Virus record (IMG/VR): IMGVR_UViG_3300007735_000651
Span: 1-34,383 of that record
Length of the DNA: 34,383 bases
DNA from: a virus
Reading direction: 5' to 3' (one strand)
Shown here: piece after piece, positions 1-6,086 of the stretch
How the letters are laid out: the number at the start of each line of letters is the position of its first letter
How positions within the stretch are numbered: the stretch's first letter is position 1
Position numbers and translations under genes: made by a program
The notes under the pieces: generated by a model
Told to the model about the DNA's origin: nothing
The model's database searches: none
Seen by the model: only the letters and a program-made list of their open reading frames with translations

Positions 1-127
1 CCCTACAGATACCTGTGCGGTCTTGTCAGACGACAAACGAACTTTTGATTTCCGTCATACGTTTTGTTGTTGCTCTCGCCAAGAGCCAAGACCGCAGAGA
101 GATTTGTAGGGTTTTTGCTTTTGGACA
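1..127. repeat. Left copy of the 127-bp terminal direct repeat
   Basis: Bases 1-127 are identical to 34257-34383. A single exact terminal overlap of this length is what a de Bruijn assembler using k=127 leaves when it closes a circle, so I read it as an assembly overlap of a circular or circularly permuted genome, not as a biological terminal repeat. The unique genome is therefore 34256 bp, and features at the right end continue into base 128. The repeat cuts through the structured RNA described at 34216-34378. Confidence 0.9.
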
Positions 128-374
128 ACGCAATGCGGTACGTCAGTGGTTGCGTTTGAGATATCCCGATACACGAGCAGACCAGATCGGGGAGCGTGGG
201 CTTAGTCCTAGAGCGCGGTGGTTGAAACAGTCTGGGACAGTGCGAGGCGATGACATGGCTCCATACAAAAGGAACTGGCATTGAGGCACAGGCGAACTTT
301 GGTTTTGACCACGGTAAGGCTGTGCTTTGCTCCAACATTCACCACCAAAAGATTTAACACAAGGAGATATGTAT
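128..374 (+). other. Structured untranslated leader downstream of the pseudoknotted RNA
   Basis: No convincing gene lies here. Several short inverted repeats can be seen. AACGCAA (127-133) pairs with TTGCGTT (150-156). TCCCGAT (164-170) pairs with ATCGGGG (186-192, one wobble). GGTGG+TGAA (217-226, one bulged T) pairs with TTCA+CCACC (338-346), closing a 110-nt domain. Inside that domain TTGAG+GCACAG (281-291) pairs with CTGTGC...CTC-CAA (320-335), capped by TGGT/ACCA (300-311). Open frames here lack a ribosome binding site. The strong AAGGAG at 361-366 serves the first gene at 375. I infer a folded 5' leader of the rightward operon, or a second domain of the upstream RNA. Confidence 0.5.
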
Positions 375-587
375 ATGAAGTATCTGATAAACATGGACAA
401 GGAAAGCGGTAAAGCGCACCTTTGGGATGACGGTGACTCATATTGCAAGATGTACAGCACTGGCGGTATGCGAAAGAAAAAATACAAAATTTACGACAAT
501 GCCCAAGATCGTGAAATTTGTTTAATGTGTCAAAACGTGTGGGCTGAAATTCATGAATTTACAGGAAAACAACATGACAAACTTTGA
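375..587 (+). CDS. Hypothetical protein, first gene of the rightward operon
   Basis: A 70-aa protein that I cannot assign to a family. The start ATG at 375 lies eight bases after a perfect AAGGAG (361-366); an in-frame ATG at 369 is too close to it. The protein is basic in the middle (MRKKKYK) and carries a C-x-x-C pair in the motif ICLMCQNVW near residues 49-57, which could bind a metal but lacks a second pair. It overlaps the next gene by 14 bases, so the two are translationally linked. As the first gene after the long structured leader it is the first candidate for a regulator of the operon, but nothing in the sequence shows that role. Confidence 0.75.
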   Translation: MKYLINMDKESGKAHLWDDGDSYCKMYSTGGMRKKKYKIYDNAQDREICLMCQNVWAEIHEFTGKQHDKL

Positions 588-921
588 ACAATTCTGGGCT
601 GCATGGCCTACAAGTACCCGAAAAGGCGGTAAGTCTGATTGCTTGAAACGGTGGGAAAAGTATTATTGTGATAGCTGCTGTGATCAAATAATCAAACACA
701 TTGAATGGATGAAAACAACCGACCAGTGGCGCAAAGACGGTGGTGCATATATTCCATCACCTGCTGTTTACCTAAATCAAAGGCGTTGGGATGGGGCTGA
801 GATACCTGAGATTAAAAAAACCGTTCATATTTTGGACAAGCTGGCAGAAGAAAGCGCCAGGGCAGTGCCTATGCCTGCGGAAATAAAAGCCCGTCTGGAT
901 GCGTTGCGGGGTCGTAGATGA
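574..921 (+). CDS. Replication-initiator-like protein (C-terminal domain only)
   Basis: A 115-aa protein. The start ATG at 574 follows AGGAAAACAAC. The opening FEQFWAAWP and the later motif IPSPAVYLNQRRWDG (near residues 61-75) are typical of the C-terminal part of phage replisome organisers and helicase loaders (O/DnaT-like proteins), where a 'F..FW..YP...K..A...W' helix pair is followed by 'P..WLN..RW'. The N-terminal origin-binding winged helix of those proteins is absent, so this is either a stand-alone helicase-recruiting domain or a reduced initiator. It is the only replication-like gene in the genome, which lacks polymerase, primase and helicase. The family resemblance is from memory and the function is inference. 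Confidence 0.6.
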   Translation: MTNFEQFWAAWPTSTRKGGKSDCLKRWEKYYCDSCCDQIIKHIEWMKTTDQWRKDGGAYIPSPAVYLNQRRWDGAEIPEIKKTVHILDKLAEESARAVPMPAEIKARLDALRGRR

Positions 922-924
922 CCC

Positions 925-1200
925 ATGAAAGACTTGTTGCAAACTCAATCCTTTCCCGACTTAAAGACGGTGAAGAATTTAGCCAATCTGTTGTTAGAAC
1001 AGCGCTTACAGATACAGGAGACATTGCGCCAGACCGAGGCCAAGGACTGGATCAGGCGTTACAAGAAGAAGATTCGGGAGGAAGGGAAAGCCGAAGCATT
1101 AGCCTGGTGGCAGCAAACCTTATCCGACGTAGTAAAACGGCGTGGGCAGAAAGCTGCTGATGACTTACGGAGACGCATGAATGAGGGCGGCAAAGATTGA
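925..1200 (+). CDS. Hypothetical phage protein, helical and basic
   Basis: A 91-aa, strongly charged, probably all-helical protein. The C-terminal stretch WWQQTLSDVVKRRGQKA followed by RRMN resembles small conserved phage proteins found beside replication and recombination genes, usually ending with a similar W..TL..I.RRRG...V..L...MN pattern. No enzyme motif is visible. It starts four bases after the stop of the upstream gene and its end overlaps the VRR-NUC gene by 20 bases. A second frame (918-1160) overlaps it almost fully, but this frame has the more protein-like composition and fits the neighbours better. Confidence 0.65.
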   Translation: MKDLLQTQSFPDLKTVKNLANLLLEQRLQIQETLRQTEAKDWIRRYKKKIREEGKAEALAWWQQTLSDVVKRRGQKAADDLRRRMNEGGKD

Positions 1201-1468
1201 TGCAAATCATGAAGCGGTTGTATTGGCGTTACGGTCGGCTGGCGCTACGGTGCAGTCTTTGGCTGGTGTTGGCAAAGGTGTACCTGATCTGCTGGTGGGT
1301 TATCAAGGCCAAACCCTCCTACTTGAAATTAAAGACGGCTTTAAACCGCCATCTAAGCGGCTTTTGACCGAAGACCAGCTAAGGTGGCATGGAAGTTGGA
1401 AAGGCGGCGCATTGGCGGTTGTAGACAGTCCTGATGCGGCATTACGCATGATTGGGGTGATTAAGTGA
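1181..1468 (+). CDS. VRR-NUC domain nuclease
   Basis: A 95-aa protein spanning a whole VRR-NUC fold (PD-(D/E)XK superfamily). The signature VGKGVPDLLVGYQGQTLLLEIKDG lies near residues 29-52. The catalytic residues are visible as PD (Asp36), then E and K in LLLEIKDG, with an upstream helix carrying ANHEA where the first acidic residue is expected. Phage stand-alone VRR-NUC proteins are thought to process branched DNA or act as Holliday-junction endonucleases. It sits between a small replication-region gene and NinB and overlaps the latter by four bases (GTGA), so the two are translationally coupled and probably act in the same recombination or DNA-processing pathway. Confidence 0.85.
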   Translation: MRAAKIDANHEAVVLALRSAGATVQSLAGVGKGVPDLLVGYQGQTLLLEIKDGFKPPSKRLLTEDQLRWHGSWKGGALAVVDSPDAALRMIGVIK

Positions 1469-1743
1469 GAAGCCTTGAGCAAAACCGCCTTATGTGGGCA
1501 AACCTTGAGGACATTGCCCAGCAGGTGGTCTGGTACGGTCAAAAGCTAGACAAGCAAGAATGGAAAGATGTGCTGACGGCGGGGCTAAAGAAGCAAAAGA
1601 TCGTGCCAGGCATTGAGGGCGGGTTTGTGGTCATTGGCGCAAGAACAAGCAAAATGACCGTGGCAGAGATGAATGAGTTGATTGAGTTAAGCACCATGTT
1701 TGGCGCACAGCAAGGTGTAAAGTTTCGAGCTTTAGAGGAATAA
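1465..1743 (+). CDS. ninB: NinB-like recombination protein
   Basis: A 92-aa protein with GTG start at 1465, overlapping the VRR-NUC stop. The pattern RSLEQNRLMWANLEDI, then KQEWKDVLTAGLKK, GGFVVIGARTSKMT and a helix with MNELIELSTMFG is that of lambda NinB (Orf). Orf is a dimeric single-strand-binding mediator that helps load annealing or strand-exchange proteins, replacing host RecFOR in phage recombination. The length is shorter than lambda Orf (about 146 aa) but typical of the compact NinB found in many prophages. It probably works with the ERF-type annealing protein at 32689-33255, which is transcribed in the opposite direction. Confidence 0.85.
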   Translation: MRSLEQNRLMWANLEDIAQQVVWYGQKLDKQEWKDVLTAGLKKQKIVPGIEGGFVVIGARTSKMTVAEMNELIELSTMFGAQQGVKFRALEE

Positions 1744-1744
1744 C

Positions 1745-2425
1745 ATGATTCATTATCATGGAACGCCCATCAGCCCTATCAAAGCAATTCAAACAATGGC
1801 AGGCAAAAACTTTTGTATTTCTTATGCCAGACCAGACGATTTGCAAAGATGCTTACAAATTGCTCAATCCTTAATGCTTGATAACGGTGCATTTAGCGCA
1901 AAAACCCGAGGATTAGAATTTAACTTAACAGGATTTTATGAATGGGTTGACCCTTTATTGGCGCATCCACATTGGGCGGTAGTACCCGATGTAATTGATG
2001 GAACTGTTGACCAACAACGTGAAATGACCAAAACATGGCCTTTTCGCAAAGAATTGGGTATACCTGTATGGCATTTGGGTTTGCCAATCAGCTATTTAAT
2101 TGAAATTTGTGACCAATGGGGGCGGGTTTGCTTTGGGTCTGCTGGTGAATATTGGCAAATTGGCACTTCTAAATGGTGTGGGCGCATGGATGAGGCTTTT
2201 AATGCTCTTGTTCAAACTTATGGGCGACAAATCCCTTGGGTGCATGGGATGAGAATGCTTGGGCAGTCTAGCGGTTCGTGGCCTTTGGCAAGTGCTGATT
2301 CCACCAATGTTGCGTTGCATCATGCTGAACATTTGCAATGCGCTGGATGTATGGCAAAAAGAATTGATTCAACTAACCCGCCAACTTTTTGGCAAATTAA
2401 CCCTTTGCAGGAGAATTTAATTTGA
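1745..2425 (+). CDS. TGT/DpdA-like guanine transglycosylase (putative 7-deazaguanine insertion)
   Basis: A 226-aa protein that looks like a short member of the TGT/DpdA barrel family. Motifs in order: ISYARPDDL (25-33), LDNGAFS (45-51, corresponding to the LDSGGF-type substrate pocket), AVVPDVIDG (78-86), PVWHLGLPI (107-115, matching the VQGG-type strand), VCFGSAGEY (128-136), HGMRML (167-172) and SADSTN (183-188). Phage DpdA proteins exchange guanine in DNA for preQ0-type bases and so protect against restriction. No zinc site of the tRNA enzymes is seen, in keeping with DpdA. The next gene, overlapping by four bases, is a queuosine-precursor transporter, which supports this call. Codons are more AT-rich than in neighbouring genes. 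The exact base inserted, or whether tRNA rather than DNA is the target, cannot be told. Confidence 0.65.
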   Translation: MIHYHGTPISPIKAIQTMAGKNFCISYARPDDLQRCLQIAQSLMLDNGAFSAKTRGLEFNLTGFYEWVDPLLAHPHWAVVPDVIDGTVDQQREMTKTWPFRKELGIPVWHLGLPISYLIEICDQWGRVCFGSAGEYWQIGTSKWCGRMDEAFNALVQTYGRQIPWVHGMRMLGQSSGSWPLASADSTNVALHHAEHLQCAGCMAKRIDSTNPPTFWQINPLQENLI

Positions 2426-2922
2426 TTTACGCAGGAATTTATATAGCTGCCCTTGTTTTGGCTAATTTACTTGTTGCTTGGCTAGGAGTTTGGTTTAGCC
2501 TTGTCAATGCTTTTGTCTTGATCGGTTTAGATTTATCATTGCGAGACAAATTGCATGATCTTTGGGAGGATGACAAGTTAGCCATAAAAATGGGGGGCTT
2601 AATTGCAAGTTCAAGCATTATTTCTTACGCCATCAATCCCGCAACAGGAATGATTGCCTTTGCATCTTTGGCTGCATTTTGTTTATCAATGGTAGCTGAT
2701 GCGGTTGCATATCAATACCTTAAAGGCAAGGATTGGATGATTCGGGTCAATGGATCAAACATTGCTGGCGCAGCGGTAGATTCGATAGTTTTTCCGACCG
2801 TTGCTTTTGGCAGTTTGATGCTAGAAATTGTGGCTTTACAATTTTTTGCCAAATTTATGGGTGGCGGTATTTGGTCATATTTGTTAAAAAAAGGGGATCG
2901 GCACAAGGCCGACCCAAAGTGA
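2422..2922 (+). CDS. VUT/YhhQ-family queuosine precursor transporter
   Basis: A 166-aa integral membrane protein with about five or six hydrophobic helices. The signature IGLDLSLRDKLHDLW (near 34-48) and NIAGAAVDSIVFPTVAFG (near 113-130) are characteristic of the VUT family, whose Escherichia coli member YhhQ imports the 7-deazaguanines preQ0 and preQ1. The start is TTG at 2422 with AGGAG about nine bases upstream and a four-base overlap with the DpdA-like gene, so the two form a coupled pair. Phage copies are known, usually beside 7-deazaguanine DNA-modification genes. Here no biosynthetic gene (folE, queD, queE, queC) accompanies it, suggesting a pure salvage route. AT-rich codon use matches the preceding gene. 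Confidence 0.85.
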   Translation: MIYAGIYIAALVLANLLVAWLGVWFSLVNAFVLIGLDLSLRDKLHDLWEDDKLAIKMGGLIASSSIISYAINPATGMIAFASLAAFCLSMVADAVAYQYLKGKDWMIRVNGSNIAGAAVDSIVFPTVAFGSLMLEIVALQFFAKFMGGGIWSYLLKKGDRHKADPK

Positions 2923-2965
2923 TCACCGCAAGCACAAAAAACGGCAACCTGATAAAAGTATACCC

Positions 2966-3319
2966 ATGTTTCAAAAACATCAATACATAAGATCAAAAAA
3001 ACTACTCAAACTGGTGGCGGGTCTTGATTGCCAAGCCTGTGGGTCTGGCGTTATGGTGCAGGCGGCACACACAAACTGGGGCGGCGGTAAGGGCAGAAGT
3101 ATTAAAGCTGATGACAACTTAGTGGCTGCGCTGTGTCTTAAATGCCATTATGAGATTGACCAAGGGAACACGTTAAGCAAAGAAGAACGTAAAGAAATGT
3201 GGGAACTAGCGCACATTGCCACCGTAAAAAAACTGTACATCTTAGGCTTGTGGCCTGTTGACGTACCGATTCCAGCGTTTACAATTGACCAGCAGTTGTC
3301 TCCTTTGCAGGGGCATTGA
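2966..3319 (+). CDS. YbcO/DUF1364-like HNH-type nuclease
   Basis: A 117-aa protein with the zinc/HNH pattern C-x-x-C (DCQACG, near 20-25), then AHTNWGGGKGRSIKADD (near 34-50) and LCLKCHYEID (near 56-65). This matches the small phage nuclease family of YbcO (DUF1364), found beside NinG/Rap and Holliday-junction genes in lambdoid phages, where it probably trims or nicks recombination intermediates. No strong ribosome binding site precedes ATG 2966. The gene's end lies inside an intrinsic terminator (3307-3332): the stop codon is in the descending arm of that hairpin. Confidence 0.8.
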   Translation: MFQKHQYIRSKKLLKLVAGLDCQACGSGVMVQAAHTNWGGGKGRSIKADDNLVAALCLKCHYEIDQGNTLSKEERKEMWELAHIATVKKLYILGLWPVDVPIPAFTIDQQLSPLQGH

Positions 3320-3332
3320 CCCCTGCTTTTTT
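3307..3332 (+). terminator. Intrinsic terminator inside the rightward operon
   Basis: GCAGGGG (3307-3313) and CCCCTGC (3320-3326) form a perfect seven-base-pair stem with a six-base loop, followed by six T (3327-3332). It lies at the end of the YbcO-like gene, and the next gene begins only ten bases after the T-run. No new promoter is obvious before 3342, so transcription of downstream genes needs partial or complete read-through. Confidence 0.85.
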
Positions 3333-3341
3333 AGGATTACC

Positions 3342-3698
3342 ATGAAAAAAGACGTTGCCGATTTCATTTCCACAATGTTTCACAGCTCTACGGTGACTCA
3401 TTTCATGCACCTAGCGACCGACTCTTATTCAGTTCATGTGGCATTAGGCGCTTATTACACCGAAATTGTTGACTTGGCAGATCAGTTTGCTGAAGCCTAC
3501 GCAGGGTGCTACGAAAAGATCAAGGATTTTCCTGAGAACTTTCACAATGCCAAAGACCCTGTTAAGTACCTGACCAGCATCAAGGAATATGTCTATAAAA
3601 ACCGTGAGGCATTGCCAGACGATACCCAGCTCCAGAACATTGTGGACGAGATTGCGGCGCTGATCGACACAACCCTGTACAAGCTGACGCTGAAATGA
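3342..3698 (+). CDS. Hypothetical helical phage protein (possibly DUF5856-like)
   Basis: A 118-aa protein. ATG 3342 is chosen because AGGATT precedes it at normal spacing and it falls just after the upstream terminator. The sequence predicts four or five long helices, with histidines and acids spread through the first two (THFMHLATDSYSVHVALG and a later YYTEIVDLADQFAEAY). This layout recalls ferritin/Dps-like bundles and the phage family DUF5856, but I cannot confirm metal ligands. It overlaps the glycosyltransferase gene by four bases (ATGA). No role is assigned with confidence. Confidence 0.7.
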   Translation: MKKDVADFISTMFHSSTVTHFMHLATDSYSVHVALGAYYTEIVDLADQFAEAYAGCYEKIKDFPENFHNAKDPVKYLTSIKEYVYKNREALPDDTQLQNIVDEIAALIDTTLYKLTLK

Positions 3699-4375
3699 TT
3701 AGGATATTTGCTGGTTACGACCCAAGGGAGGCTATTGGCTACCATGTGTTTTGCCAGAGCTTGATTGAGCGCACCAGCGAGCCAGTTGCTATAACGCCCT
3801 TATACGGCACACAGCGGGACGGGACTAACGCATTTACGTATCAACGGTTTTTAGTGCCTTATTTCACCAAATTCACAGGCAAGGCAATATTCTTGGACGC
3901 AAGCGATATGTTGATGTTGTCCAACATTGATGACCTTGCTAAGTTATTTGATCCGACCAAAGCGGTGCAAGTTGTTAAGCACGACTACTTGACCAAGCAC
4001 CCAAAGAAATACATTGGCACACCGATGGAAGCGGCAAACAGAGATTACCCTAGAAAGAATTGGTCAAGTTTAATCCTGTGGAATTGCGACCACCCAAGAA
4101 ACAAGGTGCTGACACCTGACTTTGTGGCTGACCACAGCGGATCAGACCTACATCGTTTCGGTTGGTTGCCCGATTCACTTATCGGTGAGTTACCGAAAGA
4201 ATGGAACGTGCTGATAGGCGAACAAGACAACAAAAACGCCCGAATTGCTCATTACACGCTGGGCATACCTGAGTTTGACCACTACCAAGATTGTGATTAC
4301 AGTAAGCAATGGTTCAACACTAAGAGCCGATTGATGAACGGTTTAATCAAGATGAAAGAGGTGGTCGATGCCTAG
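3695..4375 (+). CDS. GT-A fold glycosyltransferase
   Basis: A 226-aa protein that starts with a Rossmann-like strand and loop (MIRIFAGYDPREAIGYHVF), then a TYQRFLVPYF helix and the DxD-like metal motif IFLDASDML (Asp68 and Asp71). Such motifs mark GT-A enzymes using nucleotide sugars, close to GT8-type proteins. HFG/HYT-type residues near the C-terminus (ARIAHYTLGIPEF) fit the conserved terminal 'HY' of these enzymes. Phage enzymes of this kind modify DNA hypermodified bases, host O-antigen or virion proteins; which applies here is not visible. It is coupled to both neighbours by overlaps, so it is part of the accessory block, not a lone insertion. Confidence 0.75.
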   Translation: MIRIFAGYDPREAIGYHVFCQSLIERTSEPVAITPLYGTQRDGTNAFTYQRFLVPYFTKFTGKAIFLDASDMLMLSNIDDLAKLFDPTKAVQVVKHDYLTKHPKKYIGTPMEAANRDYPRKNWSSLILWNCDHPRNKVLTPDFVADHSGSDLHRFGWLPDSLIGELPKEWNVLIGEQDNKNARIAHYTLGIPEFDHYQDCDYSKQWFNTKSRLMNGLIKMKEVVDA

Positions 4376-4526
4376 TCATTCTGCTAAACAAGCCCGATTT
4401 ATGCAAGCGGCGGCGCATAACCCAGAGTTTGCAAAGAAAGCCGACATCCCTGTTAAGGTTGCCCAAGACTATGTGGCTGCCGACAAAAAGATGGCAATGG
4501 CGAAAGCCTTAACTCAGAAAAAATGA
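4368..4526 (+). CDS. Small conserved phage protein
   Basis: A 52-aa basic protein (opening MPSHSAKQARFMQAAAHNPE). The pattern S.KQ..FM.A.A.NP.FAKK..IP..V..D...ADK is a very widespread small phage protein usually near packaging or methyltransferase genes; its role is unknown. It overlaps the glycosyltransferase end by eight bases and the methyltransferase start by four (ATGA), which supports its reality despite its size. Confidence 0.8.
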   Translation: MPSHSAKQARFMQAAAHNPEFAKKADIPVKVAQDYVAADKKMAMAKALTQKK

Positions 4527-5728
4527 AAATTACCCAGAAAAAGGTTGACAGCCTAATTCCCTACATTAACAACAGCCGCACTCACAGCGATGAGCAAGTG
4601 GCACAAATAGCGGCAAGCATTAAAGAGTTTGGCTGGACTAACCCAATACTGGTAGACGGGGACAACAGCATCATTGCAGGCCACGGCAGGCTATTAGCGG
4701 CAAGGAAACTAGGCTACAAGGAAGTGCCAACCATAGAGCTGGCAGATTTAACAGAGACTCAAAAGAAAGCCTACATCATTGCCGATAACCGCTTGGCGCT
4801 TAACGCTGGCTGGGACAATGAGCTGCTGACCATTGAGCTTAACGACTTGCTGGCAGACGGCTTTGCGCTGGAATTGTTGGGCTTTGACCCTAAAGAACTG
4901 GACGCATTGCTTGAGCCAGAAGTGGTTGAGGGCTTAACAGACGAAGACGCTGTTCCTGATGTGCCTGATGAACCAATAACCAAGTTAGGTGACATTTACA
5001 AATTGGGCAATCATCGTTTAATGTGTGGCGACAGCACCAGCATTGACGCTGTGGATAAGTTGATGGATGGGCAGAAAGCCGATATGGTTTTGACAGACCC
5101 TCCTTATTCAATTGAAACACAAGGCGGTTTTAAAGGCGAAATTGGCAAAAGTTTGAAAAAACAATCAAACGCAATAGAGTTTATTGCCAACTTTGAACCA
5201 GCCGAATTTCTTAACACATTGCCTTTGGTTTTTAATTCCAACAAATTTAATGCTTATATTTTTTGCAATAAAGATTTGTTACCCGATTACCTTTTGTGGG
5301 CAAGAGACAACAAAATTTCTTTTAATGTATTAATTTGGAAAAAGCCAAATGCAATTCCAATTGGCGACAGCCACAGACCAGACATTGAATATCTGCTGTT
5401 GTTCAGAAAATCTGCAATTTGGAACAATGGCATTAAAGGGGTAAATTATTCAAGGTGCTTGGAATATGGGCGCGAAAAAGGATTGCACCCAACAATGAAG
5501 CCAGTTGAATTATTAGAGAATGAAATTTACATTTCGTCTAACAACCAAAGCATAGTTCTTGATTTCTTTGGTGGAAGCGGTAGCACATTGATTGCTTGCG
5601 AAAAGACAAACCGACACGCACGACTGATGGAGTTAGACCCAAAGTATTGCGATGTAATTGTTAAGCGATGGGAAGACTTCACAGGCAAAAAAGCCGTATT
5701 GTTGTTAGAATCCACCGTAACAGCTTAA
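4523..5728 (+). CDS. ParB-like domain fused to DNA methyltransferase
   Basis: A 401-aa fusion. Residues 1-100 are a ParB/Srx-like domain with the GHGR motif at 53-56. Residues 150-395 are an amino-methyltransferase: DPPY (192-195, motif IV) precedes FGGSGST (349-355, motif I, SAM binding), the order of beta-class N6-adenine or N4-cytosine enzymes. HPTMKP (322-327) precedes motif I, as is usual in this class. No partner restriction endonuclease is present, so it is an orphan methyltransferase that probably protects phage DNA. It lies directly before the terminase genes. Codons become markedly AT-rich from about 5095 to 5600, right at the start of the catalytic half, suggesting mosaic origin of the methyltransferase module. 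Confidence 0.92.
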   Translation: MKITQKKVDSLIPYINNSRTHSDEQVAQIAASIKEFGWTNPILVDGDNSIIAGHGRLLAARKLGYKEVPTIELADLTETQKKAYIIADNRLALNAGWDNELLTIELNDLLADGFALELLGFDPKELDALLEPEVVEGLTDEDAVPDVPDEPITKLGDIYKLGNHRLMCGDSTSIDAVDKLMDGQKADMVLTDPPYSIETQGGFKGEIGKSLKKQSNAIEFIANFEPAEFLNTLPLVFNSNKFNAYIFCNKDLLPDYLLWARDNKISFNVLIWKKPNAIPIGDSHRPDIEYLLLFRKSAIWNNGIKGVNYSRCLEYGREKGLHPTMKPVELLENEIYISSNNQSIVLDFFGGSGSTLIACEKTNRHARLMELDPKYCDVIVKRWEDFTGKKAVLLLESTVTA

Positions 5729-5747
5729 CGAGTTCCCCTTTATAAAA

Positions 5748-6086
5748 ATGGCACTAATCCCACAAAAGGCTCACAAGCCAACCAAGGAATCTCGCAGAAT
5801 GGTTGAAAGCACCAGTGGATTGGGTTTGCCGCATGAGCAAATAGCCATTCTTGTGGGAATAGACGACAAGACACTACGCAAGTATTACCGCACCGAATTG
5901 GACTTAGGCAAGGCAAAAGCCAACGGTCAAATAGCCAAGACGCTGTTTGGCAAAGCCACAGGGGGCGACACGACCGCATTGATCTGGTGGACAAAAACGC
6001 AAATGCGCTGGGCTGAAACAGTTAAGCAAGAAATCTCAGGCGCAGACGGACAGGATTTGGTGATCAAGTGGGCGGGAGGGAAATAA
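5748..6086 (+). CDS. terS: Terminase small subunit
   Basis: A 112-aa protein upstream of and overlapping the terminase large subunit by 19 bases. Residues 20-55 form a helix-turn-helix (VESTSGLGLPHEQIAILVGIDD then KTLRKYY), followed by a helical oligomerisation region (LGKAKANGQIAKTLFGKATGGD) and an ALIWWTKTQMRW segment common to small terminases of podoviruses and siphoviruses. It recognises phage DNA and regulates the large subunit. No recognition site can be picked out from the sequence. Confidence 0.85.
   Translation: MALIPQKAHKPTKESRRMVESTSGLGLPHEQIAILVGIDDKTLRKYYRTELDLGKAKANGQIAKTLFGKATGGDTTALIWWTKTQMRWAETVKQEISGADGQDLVIKWAGGK

Noticed and set aside
190-346. tRNA- or tmRNA-like gene
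   Set aside because: GGCTTAGTCCTAGAGC looks like a D-arm and CCACCA like a 3' end, but no anticodon arm or T-loop (GGTTCGA type) can be placed, and the spacing is wrong.
3-487. Three leftward open frames (3-338, 143-487, 208-441)
   Set aside because: They are antisense to the leader and first gene, lack ribosome sites and have no recognisable protein pattern.
918-1160. Alternative 80-aa frame overlapping 925-1200
   Set aside because: Only one of the two can be the main product. The 925 frame has phage-typical helical composition and ends with a familiar pattern, so the 918 frame is taken as a shadow.
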